NCBI GenBank assembly: GCA_016788565.1
Contig: JAEUSP010000073.1
Span: forward strand, 25,246 to 89,245
DNA: 64,000 nucleotides
Source: Chlorobiota bacterium
Lineage (GTDB): Bacteria > Bacteroidota > Ignavibacteria > OLB7
Direction of reading: 5' to 3'
This document shows positions 1 to 8,402 of this stretch, one piece after another. The position numbers and the translations under genes were made by a program. Position 1 is the first letter of the stretch, and each line of letters begins with the position of its first letter. The notes under the pieces were generated by a model that worked only from the letters and a program-made list of their open reading frames with translations, had not been told where the DNA came from and searched no databases.

Positions 1-820
1 CCAGCACGTAGCTGGTGTCGGTAAGGCCGCCGTCGGAGTAGGCAACGCTGGAAAATGCTGGGTCGGTGGCAACCTCCATTTCGTAGATCGGCTCCTTTGC
101 GGCCACGTGATGCCAAACCAACATCACCGATTGCGGCTGGTTGGCTTGGCCGTTTGCCGGGGAAATCAACAGCGGCGCGGCAAGCGGAGCGGGGGCCGGA
201 TAGCCAGTGGTGAAAGCCGCATACCGCGACCACGGGGTCGGCGCGGCCGCAGCCGTTACCCGCACCCGCCAGTAGGTTGTGACCCCATAACCAAGCGTCG
301 GCAACGGGTGAGTGGTCCCCGTAACCGTTGCCGATTGCGCCCCATCAGTGGGGAATGCGGGGTCGTTACTCCATTGCACGTCGTAGCCGCCAACCCCGGC
401 CACGCTACTCCATTGCAGCATCACATTGGTGGGCTGGTCGGTCGCGCCATCTTCCGGGGAAATGGGTTGGGGGATTCCGGTGGCGGCAACGGTGGTGAAC
501 GATTGCGTGCTGCTCCAATCGGTGGCCACCCCCGCCGCATCAATCCCGCGAACGTGCCAGAAGTAGGTGGTGGAGTAGTTCAAATTGGTGGCCTCGGCCG
601 TGGTGGCCTCGGTTGCCAGCAAGTTGTAGAGTTGGGTGAAATCGCTTTTTAGGGCGATTTCCACCTCGTAGCTCACCGCTGTTTTCAGCGGTCGCCACCC
701 CAACGTCACGTTGATCTGCAGGTCGGTTGCGCCATCGGGCGGCTGGTTTGGTGCTGGCTGGGCAATGGCCGTCATCGTCATCAGCAGCAAGGCTGCGGCA
801 TAGGTTAGTAGTGTTTTCAT
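1..820 (-). CDS. Secreted fibronectin type III repeat protein (C-terminus beyond window edge)
   Basis: This reading frame starts at the ATG at 820 and runs leftward off the window without a stop, so only about 273 N-terminal residues are visible. Residues 1-21 form a signal peptide (hydrophobic core, ending AIAQ). Then come three repeats of about 90 residues that begin with related phrases (PPDGATD, SPEDGATDQPTNV, SPANGQANQPQSV) and contain the YFWHVR/YWRVRV strand typical of fibronectin III domains in FCB secreted proteins. The product is probably exported to the surface. A C-terminal T9SS sorting domain is plausible but lies outside the window. A heptad repeat array lies only 25 bp upstream of the start codon. 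The FN3 assignment is firm; the function is unknown. Confidence 0.8.
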   Translation of the reverse strand, partial: MKTLLTYAAALLLMTMTAIAQPAPNQPPDGATDLQINVTLGWRPLKTAVSYEVEIALKSDFTQLYNLLATEATTAEATNLNYSTTYFWHVRGIDAAGVATDWSSTQSFTTVAATGIPQPISPEDGATDQPTNVMLQWSSVAGVGGYDVQWSNDPAFPTDGAQSATVTGTTHPLPTLGYGVTTYWRVRVTAAAAPTPWSRYAAFTTGYPAPAPLAAPLLISPANGQANQPQSVMLVWHHVAAKEPIYEMEVATDPAFSSVAYSDGGLTDTSYVL

Positions 821-844
821 GTTGGGAATCGGGAGTTGTTGGTT

Positions 845-928
845 GTCAGTGGTCAGTTGTCAGTTGTCAGTTGCAAGAACCAATTTGATTTTTGGCATTT
901 GACATTCGGCATTCGGCATTTGACATTC
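845..928 (+). repeat. Composite heptad repeat element, family 1, copy A
   Basis: Four units of GTCAGTT/GTCAGTG fill 845-872. A non-repetitive core (873-893, starting GCAAGAACCAA) follows. Then five units of GGCATTT/GACATTC/GGCATTC fill 894-928. Copy B at 4341-4452 is the reverse complement of this arrangement, and the core region matches at 33 of 35 bases. The rest of the gene-free stretch 821-1189 holds GTGG-rich sequence and no gene that can be supported; it must contain the promoter of the FN3 gene. Confidence 0.85.
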
Positions 929-1189
929 CCCCAGAGGGAGAGGGCGTGCCCTGTTGTTTTCCATAATTCTTGCTGGCTCATTGCTGTTTTACTCACTCTT
1001 TTCAATCTATTCCTCCCCGGCCACGCCTGCGGTTTGCAGCGGCCACAGTTGGGAAGCTGAAGAAAAAAAGAGGGGAAAAAGTTGGTGGATGGTGGAAACG
1101 TGAGGTGGTGCGGAACCGGCGGTGGTGCGGTGAAACGCTGGCCAACCCGAGCTGGCCGAAAAAGGCGAGGTGAGTGGAGCGGCGTGTGG

Positions 1190-2947
1190 TCAGGGGCGGA
1201 GCGTGGGCCGCTGCAGATCCTTGCGGATCACCACGGTGTTGGCTTCGGTGGATTGCGAGCCGATTCCCAGAATAATCCCCACCAACGCCCAGCTTACCGC
1301 TGCCGAACTGACCCCGCTGGAAACCAACGGAAGGGTGATGCCGGTCATCGGCAGAAGGTTCATTGTTCCGGCAATATGGACTACCGCTTGAACCCCAAGC
1401 AGCAGCGTGGCCCCGGCAATCACCAAACCGCCGAACGTGGCTTCCCCCTGCTGGCGCGCCAGCCGCAGCCCAATGGCAACAAGGCTGAGGAAGGAGAGCA
1501 AAATCAGCAGCCCGCCAACGATTCCAAGTTCCTCGGTGATGGCCGCAAACACAAAATCGCTGGCGGCTTTGGGGATCAGAAACGGCGTTCCTTCGCCAAG
1601 CCCGCGCCCGGCAATTCCACCAGCATCGAAGGCATACAACGCCTCGATAATCTGGCGCGAGCGATCCCACCAAGCGGGGTCGCCATGGCGGCTGTACAGG
1701 TCGGCCCACAGAAGGAAACGCTGGCGTGGGGTGGCAATCATCCGGGCAATGAATGGCAACTGCACAGCAAGCGTGGCAATGGCAGTGTAGCCAACCAACG
1801 CCAGCGAAGCCGAGGTCCACAAGCTGTCGCGACGGCGGTAGCGTTCCACCGCGCCAATGGCCAGCACAGCCCCCACCACCACCCCCAGCAACAGCAGCAA
1901 CGATGCCGCCGAAAATGTTTTTCCCGAAAGGAGCGTGATGCCGGTTGCCAAAAATCCGCCGGTGAACAGCACAACGTACAGGGTGCTTCGGGTGAACCAC
2001 GCAAGCAACAACACTTGCGCCAATCCAATCACCAGAAATTGGCCAAAGTCACGCATCACCAAAAACACCCCCAGCGGCAGCGTCAGCAGCCCGATGATGT
2101 AGATCCAAAGAGCCAACGGAGATTTGGCAAACACCTCACGACGTTCGGGCCGGAGCGCGTTTCGGAAATGGAGTAAGAATCCGGCCCATGCAACCGGCAA
2201 CGTCAGCTTCAGCAATTCTTGCGGGGCAAAGGTTGCGCCCCGAATCCCACCGCTGACGGTGAGGTAGATAAACGTGGCGACGCACACCGCAAAGCTGCCG
2301 TAGAACCCCACCAATTTCCAGTGAGAGCTGAGAAGTGCCGGAACCGTGGAGCGCGCCGCGAACAGCAGTGCCAACAACCCGGCCATCACCGGAATCAGGC
2401 GAAGCAGCAGGTTATCGCTGGGGCCAACCGCGCGCCCCCCAAGCACTTGCCGGGTAAGGGGCGTTGGCCCGTAGGCACGTTCCAGCGAGCGGGCCAACCG
2501 CAGGTCAATACGCGAGGCCTCGAAATCGCGGCGAAGCTCGGCGTTCCGCTCGGCAGCAATCCGGCGCGTTGCTTTGCGGACGGAGTCTTGCGTTCCGCCA
2601 CGCAGCTTCCCCTGTACCGAGTCGGCAATGGCAGCAACTTCGCCCCGCGAAAGTTGGCGCGGGTAATCATGCCCAAGCCGGAACTGCGTTGCCAAGCCAA
2701 CCCCAAACAGCGATGCCGCCACCGCAAGAAGCGTGGCCGCCTTGCTGGTGCGGTTGGGCCGCGGAATCAGCAGCCAGCCACCCACCAACAGCGCGGCCAC
2801 CATTGCCACGTTGCGGATCACAATCGCAAGCGGTGGGCGTTGCACAAACCACTCGGCCCCCACCTGCCACACCTGCACGCAGGCGGTTGCCGTCAGCAGC
2901 ACCACCAGCACCGCAAGGATTGGGAAGGAGAGTGAGCGGGAGAACAT
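1190..2947 (-). CDS. FtsW/RodA/SpoVE-family (SEDS) peptidoglycan glycosyltransferase
   Basis: SEDS proteins polymerise lipid II into glycan strands in the cytoplasmic membrane, working with a class B penicillin-binding protein in the elongasome or divisome. The 585-residue product has many hydrophobic segments. The signature region DFVFAAITEELG near residue 464 contains the aspartate that is essential in RodA, and the C-terminal PMTGITLPLVSSGVSS motif is typical of the family. It is longer than Escherichia coli FtsW or RodA (about 370-415 residues) because of an extra N-terminal membrane segment and a 100-residue soluble stretch (residues about 70-170). I chose the ATG at 2947 over an upstream one at 3004, because the longer version would translate dispersed-repeat DNA. 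FtsW and RodA cannot be separated here: no mre, pbp2 or mur genes are adjacent. Confidence 0.88.
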   Translation of the reverse strand: MFSRSLSFPILAVLVVLLTATACVQVWQVGAEWFVQRPPLAIVIRNVAMVAALLVGGWLLIPRPNRTSKAATLLAVAASLFGVGLATQFRLGHDYPRQLSRGEVAAIADSVQGKLRGGTQDSVRKATRRIAAERNAELRRDFEASRIDLRLARSLERAYGPTPLTRQVLGGRAVGPSDNLLLRLIPVMAGLLALLFAARSTVPALLSSHWKLVGFYGSFAVCVATFIYLTVSGGIRGATFAPQELLKLTLPVAWAGFLLHFRNALRPERREVFAKSPLALWIYIIGLLTLPLGVFLVMRDFGQFLVIGLAQVLLLAWFTRSTLYVVLFTGGFLATGITLLSGKTFSAASLLLLLGVVVGAVLAIGAVERYRRRDSLWTSASLALVGYTAIATLAVQLPFIARMIATPRQRFLLWADLYSRHGDPAWWDRSRQIIEALYAFDAGGIAGRGLGEGTPFLIPKAASDFVFAAITEELGIVGGLLILLSFLSLVAIGLRLARQQGEATFGGLVIAGATLLLGVQAVVHIAGTMNLLPMTGITLPLVSSGVSSAAVSWALVGIILGIGSQSTEANTVVIRKDLQRPTLRP

Positions 2948-3000
2948 GAGCAATGATGAGCAGCTTTGTTTCGAGTATCGTGTGCAACGTATGAGCGGAG

Positions 3001-3058
3001 CCACCGGATAGCGTCCCCGCTCATGCTGAGCCCCGTCGAAGTATGAGCGGAGCCACCG
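3001..3058 (-). repeat. Dispersed palindromic element, copy 1
   Basis: The arms CCGCTCAT (3017-3024) and ATGAGCGG (3043-3050) enclose an 18-base middle that contains GAGCCCCGTCGAAG. The reverse strand of 3001-3058 matches 30641-30698 with about one difference over 58 bases. A partial extra arm (ATGAGCGGAGCCACCG) precedes it at 2991. It lies in the gap between the SEDS gene and the small exported protein. Confidence 0.85.
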
Positions 3059-3097
3059 AACGTCGCGCCCCCCCCTTCGCTCTGGCGAGCTTCGCGT

Positions 3098-3640
3098 CTA
3101 TCTTGGCCGCACCCTTCCCACCTGCAACGCCAGCGAGAAACCGTAGAAATTTTTTTGGGAGTTGATGGAGTAAAGGAAATCTATTCCAATCCCCAACGTT
3201 GGCCAGGGGGCAAGAATTAGCTGCCCCTCAATCGGGAAGGTAATCGTGCTGAAGGTTTGCACGCTGCGGGTGGTTTGTATCACTTGGCCATGCGCAACGC
3301 CAACACCAGCAAACAAGGCGGCTTGCCCAATTTCATCGCGGGTGATGACCCCGTACAGCAGGCTGGCATCCAGAAGGTTATCGGGCGGGCGGCCAGGAAG
3401 CTGCAAGTTGCTGGAAGGGAGCGCCTGGCCCTGCATCACCCGCACCGCAAGCAACTGCCCTTCCATGAAGTTCACCGTGAAGCCAAGATCGAACCCGTAC
3501 AGCGGCTCGATTCCTTTCATGGAAGCGATCCCGAACCGGAACCAAAGGGGTATCGGTTTGGCGGAATCACCAGCCACCGCCGGCTGGGCCGATACCGAAC
3601 AACAGTGGAGCAAAAAAAGAAGGGGGAGAAGGAATCGCAT
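3098..3640 (-). CDS. Small exported protein, probable outer-membrane beta-barrel
   Basis: This 180-residue protein has a clear signal peptide (residues 1-18, ending SVSA|Q). Alternating glycine/aromatic strands follow, such as WFRFGIASM, YGFDLGFTV and FYGFSLALQV, with a C-terminal strand ending in VGRVRPR, as expected of a small beta-barrel. It starts only 3 bases after the aat stop codon, so the two are almost certainly co-transcribed. I do not recognise a named family, and the pairing with aat suggests no function. Confidence 0.65.
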   Translation of the reverse strand: MRFLLPLLFLLHCCSVSAQPAVAGDSAKPIPLWFRFGIASMKGIEPLYGFDLGFTVNFMEGQLLAVRVMQGQALPSSNLQLPGRPPDNLLDASLLYGVITRDEIGQAALFAGVGVAHGQVIQTTRSVQTFSTITFPIEGQLILAPWPTLGIGIDFLYSINSQKNFYGFSLALQVGRVRPR

Positions 3641-3643
3641 CTG

Positions 3644-4297
3644 CTACCCGAACAACCTCCGTTCGGGGGATTGGGTGGCGGCCAGCAGCTCCAGAAACTC
3701 GTGACGGGGGATTGCTTTGCCGCCAAGAATCGCCATGTGGGGTGTCACCATCTGGATGTCAATCCACTGGGCCCCACGTTCGCGCAAGTGGTCCAGCATG
3801 TGCAGCAGTGCAAATTTGCTGGCGTTGCTGCGGCGGTGGAACATGCTTTCGCCGGCATAAATCCCCTGCACTTCCACGCCGTACAGCCCGCCCACCAACT
3901 CATCTCCATCCCAAACTTCCACGCTGTGAGCGTACCCCATCTGGTGAAGATTGCAGTAGGCGGCGATCATCGAATTAATAATCCAAGTTCCCGGCTGCCC
4001 CGGGCGGGCCGCCGCCGCGCAGGCAGCGATAACGCTTGGGAAATCTTGGTCAATGGTGAAGGTGAAGCTGCTGCGCTCCCGATCTTTCCGAAGGCTGCGG
4101 GGGATGTGGAGGTCCTCCAGAAACATGACCCCACGCTCAATCGGGGAAACCCAGTAGATGGAGTCCTCATCGGTTGGCCAGGGGAAAACTCCCATGCTGT
4201 ACGCCTTCAACAGATTGTCGTGAGTGAACTGGCCGCCAACAGCCACAAGCCCGTCATCGCCGGCAGAGTAGGGGTCAAGAAATTCAATGGTTGCCAT
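3644..4297 (-). CDS. aat: Leucyl/phenylalanyl-tRNA--protein transferase
   Basis: Aat moves Leu or Phe from aminoacyl-tRNA onto proteins with N-terminal Arg or Lys, marking them for ClpS/ClpAP degradation (bacterial N-end rule). The 217-residue product has the family hallmarks in order: GLVAVGGQ, the SMGVFPWP motif near residue 35, YWVSP, the HSVEVWDGDELVGGLYGV core, the GESMFHRRSNASKFAL motif and WIDIQ. Length fits the family (E. coli protein 234 residues). I took the ATG at 4297 (MATIEFL). An in-frame ATG at 4363 would add residues encoded by the heptad repeat next door. No clpS or clpA is in view. Confidence 0.95.
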   Translation of the reverse strand: MATIEFLDPYSAGDDGLVAVGGQFTHDNLLKAYSMGVFPWPTDEDSIYWVSPIERGVMFLEDLHIPRSLRKDRERSSFTFTIDQDFPSVIAACAAAARPGQPGTWIINSMIAAYCNLHQMGYAHSVEVWDGDELVGGLYGVEVQGIYAGESMFHRRSNASKFALLHMLDHLRERGAQWIDIQMVTPHMAILGGKAIPRHEFLELLAATQSPERRLFG

Positions 4298-4340
4298 ACT
4301 GGTGCTGGTTGTTGTGTGCCACAAGATAGAGGGAAATGAG

Positions 4341-4452
4341 GAATGCCGAATGTCGAATGTCAAATGTCAAATGCCGAATGTCGAATGCCAAATGCCGAAT
4401 GTCAAATGCCAACAATCAACTTGGTTCTTGCAACTGACTACTGACCACTGAC
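4341..4452 (-). repeat. Composite heptad repeat element, family 1, copy B (inverted)
   Basis: Ten consecutive 7-base units (GAATGCC, GAATGTC, AAATGTC and AAATGCC variants) fill 4341-4410. A core (4411-4431, with TTGGTTCTTGC) follows, then AACTGAC, TACTGAC and CACTGAC at 4432-4452. Read on the minus strand this is the same array-core-array order as 845-928. It fills the gap between the M16 protease gene and aat. Confidence 0.88.
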
Positions 4453-4513
4453 CACAATCCATTAGGCGAATGCCAAATCAGTGCACATTGAGTGTTCCGG
4501 TCTCTTCCCCAAT

Positions 4514-7500
4514 TCACCACCCCGTCACCATCCAGAAATCGCGAGGGTACAGGCGCACCAGTGTGGTGCTTTCTCCTTCCACTTTTTTCAGATAATCCTC
4601 GTACAGTTTCAACTGCTTTTCCGGGCCAATGGCAACGTAGATTCCCCCCGCCACATCGGCAGCGCGGATGTTGTAGCCGGGCAGAACTTCACCGTACACC
4701 TTCGGCAACTGATCGAACACTTCACCGGCCAGCTTGGGGTCGGAACGGAGGTCTAAAATCGCTTGGCGGAAGGCACGGACGGTTTCCGGCGGAAGCCCGT
4801 CGGCAAGGTCGTTGGCGATTGCTTCGCCGCGTGATTCGTAGCGGCTGGCCGAACGGAATTCCATGAAAGATTGTGCTATCGCATACTCAACGTAGGCGGG
4901 GTCGCGCGGGCCACGCTTCAGTTCGTCAATCACAAACTGCAGAGTCTGCGGAAGCTCGGGGCAGCGTTCGGCGTAGTAGCCAACAAGCCCGTCGTTGGCC
5001 GAGATGCGAAGGCCGTTGCTGTAGGCCAATCCCGCCGCCCAGGTTTTCATAAACATGCTGTGCGAACCATGCCCGCTGTACGTTTTGCTGGCAAGGAATT
5101 TCACCAACGACTCACGGTCGGTTTGGGCGTAGGTTGCTCCCGGCGCATAGTTAACGAACACCCCACTTTGCGTGTTCGGGTTCACCAATCCCACAAACAG
5201 CGGGCGTTGGTTTTGTGCGCGGCTGGCTAATCGTTCGGTAATCATCCCGGCCCCCTGGGGTTGCTGCTTTTGTGTTGCTTCGTGGCCCGCCGGGTATCTG
5301 ATGCCAAGGTTGTCGGTGATCCGGCGTAGCTCGTTGCCCAGTTGGTTGCGTGTGTTGGTGGAGCTTATCACAAACATCCGTGCGTTGCCCAGGTTGGCGA
5401 TGGCGTTGCGAACCCTTTTCAGTTGATTCAGCGCGTCGGCGGGTGGGGTCAGCAGATCGTCGCGCAGGCGCTGGCACAGATACTGCCAATCCTGGGCAAG
5501 CGTGGCATCGGGGACTTCGTTCAGCATCTGCTTCAGATCCTTGATTGCTTCGGCCACAATCTTCTTTCCATCTTCCGGCAACTGGTCGCGCTGTTTCAGA
5601 AAATCAGCAACGTCATCGCTCCGTTTGCTGATGCTGTTCAGCGCGTCGGCATCCCCTTCCAACGCTGCAAGAATCTGGTTGACGCTTCCGCGCCCCATGC
5701 CGCCAGCAACGCCCAAAAAGGTGAGGTACTCCGCCACTTTTCGCCCGCTGGTGCCGGGGTCCATCAGCATCCACCGCAACCGCAGCACGTTGTGGGTTTG
5801 GGTCAGGAATGCGTTGGTGGCCAAGTAGAGAGGGTCGTTCTGCTTCATCCACGCAATGGCGGGGTCCTGCACCCAGCTTTCTTCCGAGCCTTGCATGGTG
5901 GAGCGCAACCCGGAGAGCGTCTGGTCCACGACTTCGCGGATGCGCGGCAGATTTTCGACGCGCCAATCGGGGGCAACCAGCGCGTGCAGTATCCAGAAGG
6001 TGGCTTTTCGGGCTTCCTCCAAATCGCCCCCCGAACCCCGCATCACCAACTCGCAACGCCCCGTGCGGTAGTTGCTGCTGATGTAGGCTTGCAACCCGCT
6101 GATCTGGCTCCGCAGCTGCTCGCTCATCTCTTTGTGGGAAATGACCCCATCCCCTTCCGTTACTCCAACATCGGTGAGCAAAGTTGGAAGCATCGAAAGG
6201 TAGAGCAAATCTTGCTGGCCAACGCCCCGCAAATCGAGCGCAACCCCCACGGTTGCCCCGGTTAAATTCTCAAATGTTGAAGCCACAAGCGGCACGTTGT
6301 TGGGGGCTTCCTCAACGGAGAATTGGATCTGGTCATCCAACGTCATGGGCGGGGCGGCAACCAATTTGGCGGCTGGGGCAAGCTGGGCAATGGAGTCAAG
6401 CTGGGCGGTGGTTGCGTCGTAGCTGGCTTGGTACTGGCGGATTGCTTCGGCGGCGTTTGTGGTTCCGTAGCGGCTTTTCAGCGCGGCTACTTCGGCATCA
6501 ATTCGGCTGCGGCGTTCGGCTTCTTCGGTTGCCACAAGCTCGGGGCTTGGCTTTGCTGCGCCGGTATATGGGGTGGCTTTTGTGAGCTTCCAGAGGCTCA
6601 TCATTTTCCGCCAAAGGTTCACCCCTTCGTTCAGCATTTTTTCAACAACTGCAAGCTCCTCCTTGCGGGTCAGCGATTTTTGGAAACCGTTTTCGCGGGC
6701 AAGGTCCAGCAGGTGGTAGAACCAATCGGAACCGCTTCCGCGATAGCCGAACCCGGGCGGCTGGTTCACAAACTGCCGAAGCGAGCGCCGGATGCTGATG
6801 ATCCGGTTTTTGACGCGGGCATTGAAGGCAAGCAGTTCGGGGCTGTTGTCGGGCAGTTGGCAGATGCGCTCCATTTCTTTCAGGATCATCCCACGTGCCT
6901 GCAAAAGGTCCTTCGGATTCATGTGGCTTGGCTCCACTGCGCTTAGCCCAATCGTCACCGGATTTCCCAAATCGCTGCTTACCCAACCGAACACTCCAGT
7001 TGCGCCGATGTCCATTTTTCGGGTTTGCGGATCAATCAGCAGTTGGTACAAGTTGGTGGTGGCATCGCCAGCAATGTTCTGCACGAAAAGCTCCAGAAGA
7101 AACCGCTCACGCAATCCAAGTTTGCGGGTTGGCCCCCAAGAAAACAACACCGGGCCGGGCTGGTTCGGGTTGGCAGATGGATACGGGACAATGTGAACCA
7201 AACCTTCCCCGGAAGGTTGCGGTTGCCGAAGAATTGGCTGGGGCGGCGGAAGAACTGGATAGAGCGGCGCGGCTGGCTTGGTGGGGGCCGTGCCTTGCAA
7301 ACGGTTCAAGGCAGCATCGAATGTTGCAAGGGTTGCTTCAAGTTCGAACGGGGCCGGTAGCGAGGCGATTACTCCCATGTTCCAAAGCTGATAGTTTGCG
7401 GCGTGGAATCGGCGGATGTCCTCCGGCTTCATCTGGCGAATGGCCGCCGGAAGCCCACCACTGACAAACGCCAGCGGGTGATTTGAGCCGTACATGGCAA

Positions 7501-8155
7501 TGTCCAACGTGCGCGCCATCCGGCTCCAGCCACGCTCGAACGAGCTGACCATTTCGTTATAGACCGTCCCTTTTTCTTCCAACCTCAACTTCCCATCGGC
7601 GGGGTTGACGGCAACGCCGAAGTTGCGGACCTCGCGGCGGATTTCTTCATCGGTGTAATCGGGGTGAAGCAGTGCATCCATCTGGCTTTCAAAAAGCTGG
7701 TGAAAGACCCCCACACCAGCCGCCGTGTGGAAATGGTAGCAAGTCCGAAGCTGTTCGGTGAACGCCGACGAGCTTGCTGCCGAGACCCCTTCCAGGTTGG
7801 CATGGCGGCGGCCATTGTTCCCTTTGCCAAGCAGAAGATGCTCCTGCGTGTGCGGTTCCCCCATATCGCTTGTGGGAGCGCTGTTAACCCAGATGAAGGC
7901 TTGTGGAGCCGACTGAATGGCCAGCAGATCTAGAGTAAACCCGGTGCGTTGGTGAACAAACCGCCCCCCCATCGGGCGATCCACATCATCCAGATAGACA
8001 GCGCGAGCAGTGAAGCCGCTCAGGAGCTTCCCCTGAGTAAGATTTTGGAAGGAGAGTTCTTGGGCGCGGGCGGCTGATGCTGATAGAAGGAGGGTGGTGA
8101 GGAAGAATGCCTGGCCGAGCCGGAAAGTGAGAGTTGGAAGTATCGAATGCTTCAT
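4514..8155 (-). CDS. Exported M16C-type metalloprotease (PreP-like)
   Basis: This is a 1213-residue zinc metallopeptidase of the inverzincin group. The inverted zinc motif HTQEH spans residues 102-106 and the third ligand is probably Glu201 in VYNEM. Both resemble the presequence protease PreP/Cym1 subfamily M16C, which has four M16 domains in one chain and digests unfolded peptides in a closed chamber. Unlike mitochondrial PreP it has a signal peptide (residues 1-31, ending ARAQ), so it probably works in the periplasm, perhaps on degraded export products. The start at 8155 was chosen because it gives the signal peptide; the frame is open further upstream to 8344. A TATCTTCG element lies 50 bases upstream. 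Length is slightly above PreP (about 1000 residues). Confidence 0.87.
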   Translation of the reverse strand: MKHSILPTLTFRLGQAFFLTTLLLSASAARAQELSFQNLTQGKLLSGFTARAVYLDDVDRPMGGRFVHQRTGFTLDLLAIQSAPQAFIWVNSAPTSDMGEPHTQEHLLLGKGNNGRRHANLEGVSAASSSAFTEQLRTCYHFHTAAGVGVFHQLFESQMDALLHPDYTDEEIRREVRNFGVAVNPADGKLRLEEKGTVYNEMVSSFERGWSRMARTLDIAMYGSNHPLAFVSGGLPAAIRQMKPEDIRRFHAANYQLWNMGVIASLPAPFELEATLATFDAALNRLQGTAPTKPAAPLYPVLPPPQPILRQPQPSGEGLVHIVPYPSANPNQPGPVLFSWGPTRKLGLRERFLLELFVQNIAGDATTNLYQLLIDPQTRKMDIGATGVFGWVSSDLGNPVTIGLSAVEPSHMNPKDLLQARGMILKEMERICQLPDNSPELLAFNARVKNRIISIRRSLRQFVNQPPGFGYRGSGSDWFYHLLDLARENGFQKSLTRKEELAVVEKMLNEGVNLWRKMMSLWKLTKATPYTGAAKPSPELVATEEAERRSRIDAEVAALKSRYGTTNAAEAIRQYQASYDATTAQLDSIAQLAPAAKLVAAPPMTLDDQIQFSVEEAPNNVPLVASTFENLTGATVGVALDLRGVGQQDLLYLSMLPTLLTDVGVTEGDGVISHKEMSEQLRSQISGLQAYISSNYRTGRCELVMRGSGGDLEEARKATFWILHALVAPDWRVENLPRIREVVDQTLSGLRSTMQGSEESWVQDPAIAWMKQNDPLYLATNAFLTQTHNVLRLRWMLMDPGTSGRKVAEYLTFLGVAGGMGRGSVNQILAALEGDADALNSISKRSDDVADFLKQRDQLPEDGKKIVAEAIKDLKQMLNEVPDATLAQDWQYLCQRLRDDLLTPPADALNQLKRVRNAIANLGNARMFVISSTNTRNQLGNELRRITDNLGIRYPAGHEATQKQQPQGAGMITERLASRAQNQRPLFVGLVNPNTQSGVFVNYAPGATYAQTDRESLVKFLASKTYSGHGSHSMFMKTWAAGLAYSNGLRISANDGLVGYYAERCPELPQTLQFVIDELKRGPRDPAYVEYAIAQSFMEFRSASRYESRGEAIANDLADGLPPETVRAFRQAILDLRSDPKLAGEVFDQLPKVYGEVLPGYNIRAADVAGGIYVAIGPEKQLKLYEDYLKKVEGESTTLVRLYPRDFWMVTGW

Positions 8156-8204
8156 GCTGCAAAACGTTGGAGAGTATTGTGTGAAGGGCGCAAACCTTGC
8201 TGCG

Positions 8205-8212
8205 CGAAGATA
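8205..8212 (-). promoter_or_regulatory. Putative -7 promoter element (TATCTTCG) of the M16 protease gene
   Basis: On the minus strand the sequence reads TATCTTCG followed by CG, about 50 bases before the protease start codon. It is one base off the Bacteroidota TAnnTTTG -7 consensus. The same octamer occurs at 8349-8356 and 26090-26097, each time before a gene start. No clear -33 TTG lies at the usual distance. Confidence 0.4.
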
Positions 8213-8348
8213 GGGAGCAACGGGGTGTTGGCCAGCATTGTGCGGCAGCTTCTTCATGCTTAAACCCTTCCGTAGCCTGCAACTCTCAGCGGCGACTTTC
8301 GTCAGGCCGCCGGCTGCACCGCTTGCAGCAGAAGCCACCCGCAACCGC

Positions 8349-8356
8349 TATCTTCG
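8349..8356 (+). promoter_or_regulatory. Putative -7 promoter element (TATCTTCG) of the VWA-OmpA lipoprotein gene
   Basis: TATCTTCG lies 47 bases before the ATG at 8403. A TTG sits 23 bases upstream of it, close to the TTTG-n19..23-TAnnTTTG pattern known from Bacteroidota. It forms a divergent pair with the element at 8205-8212. Confidence 0.45.
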
Positions 8357-8402
8357 ATGCAATCGGGGATCGTCATCATTCAAGGACTGCCGGATTTTTT
8401 TT

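Noticed and set aside
107..652. A 181-codon plus-strand frame near the left edge.
   Set aside because: It lies opposite the FN3-repeat gene, which has a signal peptide and repeat structure; the plus-strand translation is Gly/Arg-rich without features.
1002..2000. A 332-codon minus-strand frame and several 200-360-codon plus-strand frames overlapping the SEDS gene and the region 3257-4339.
   Set aside because: Translations are His/Trp/Arg-rich and low complexity, and the overlapping SEDS, aat and small exported protein genes have clear family motifs.
4341..4452. A CRISPR array, suggested by the regular repeats.
   Set aside because: Units are 7 bases without spacers, and no cas genes are present. 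The heptads are contiguous tandem repeats.
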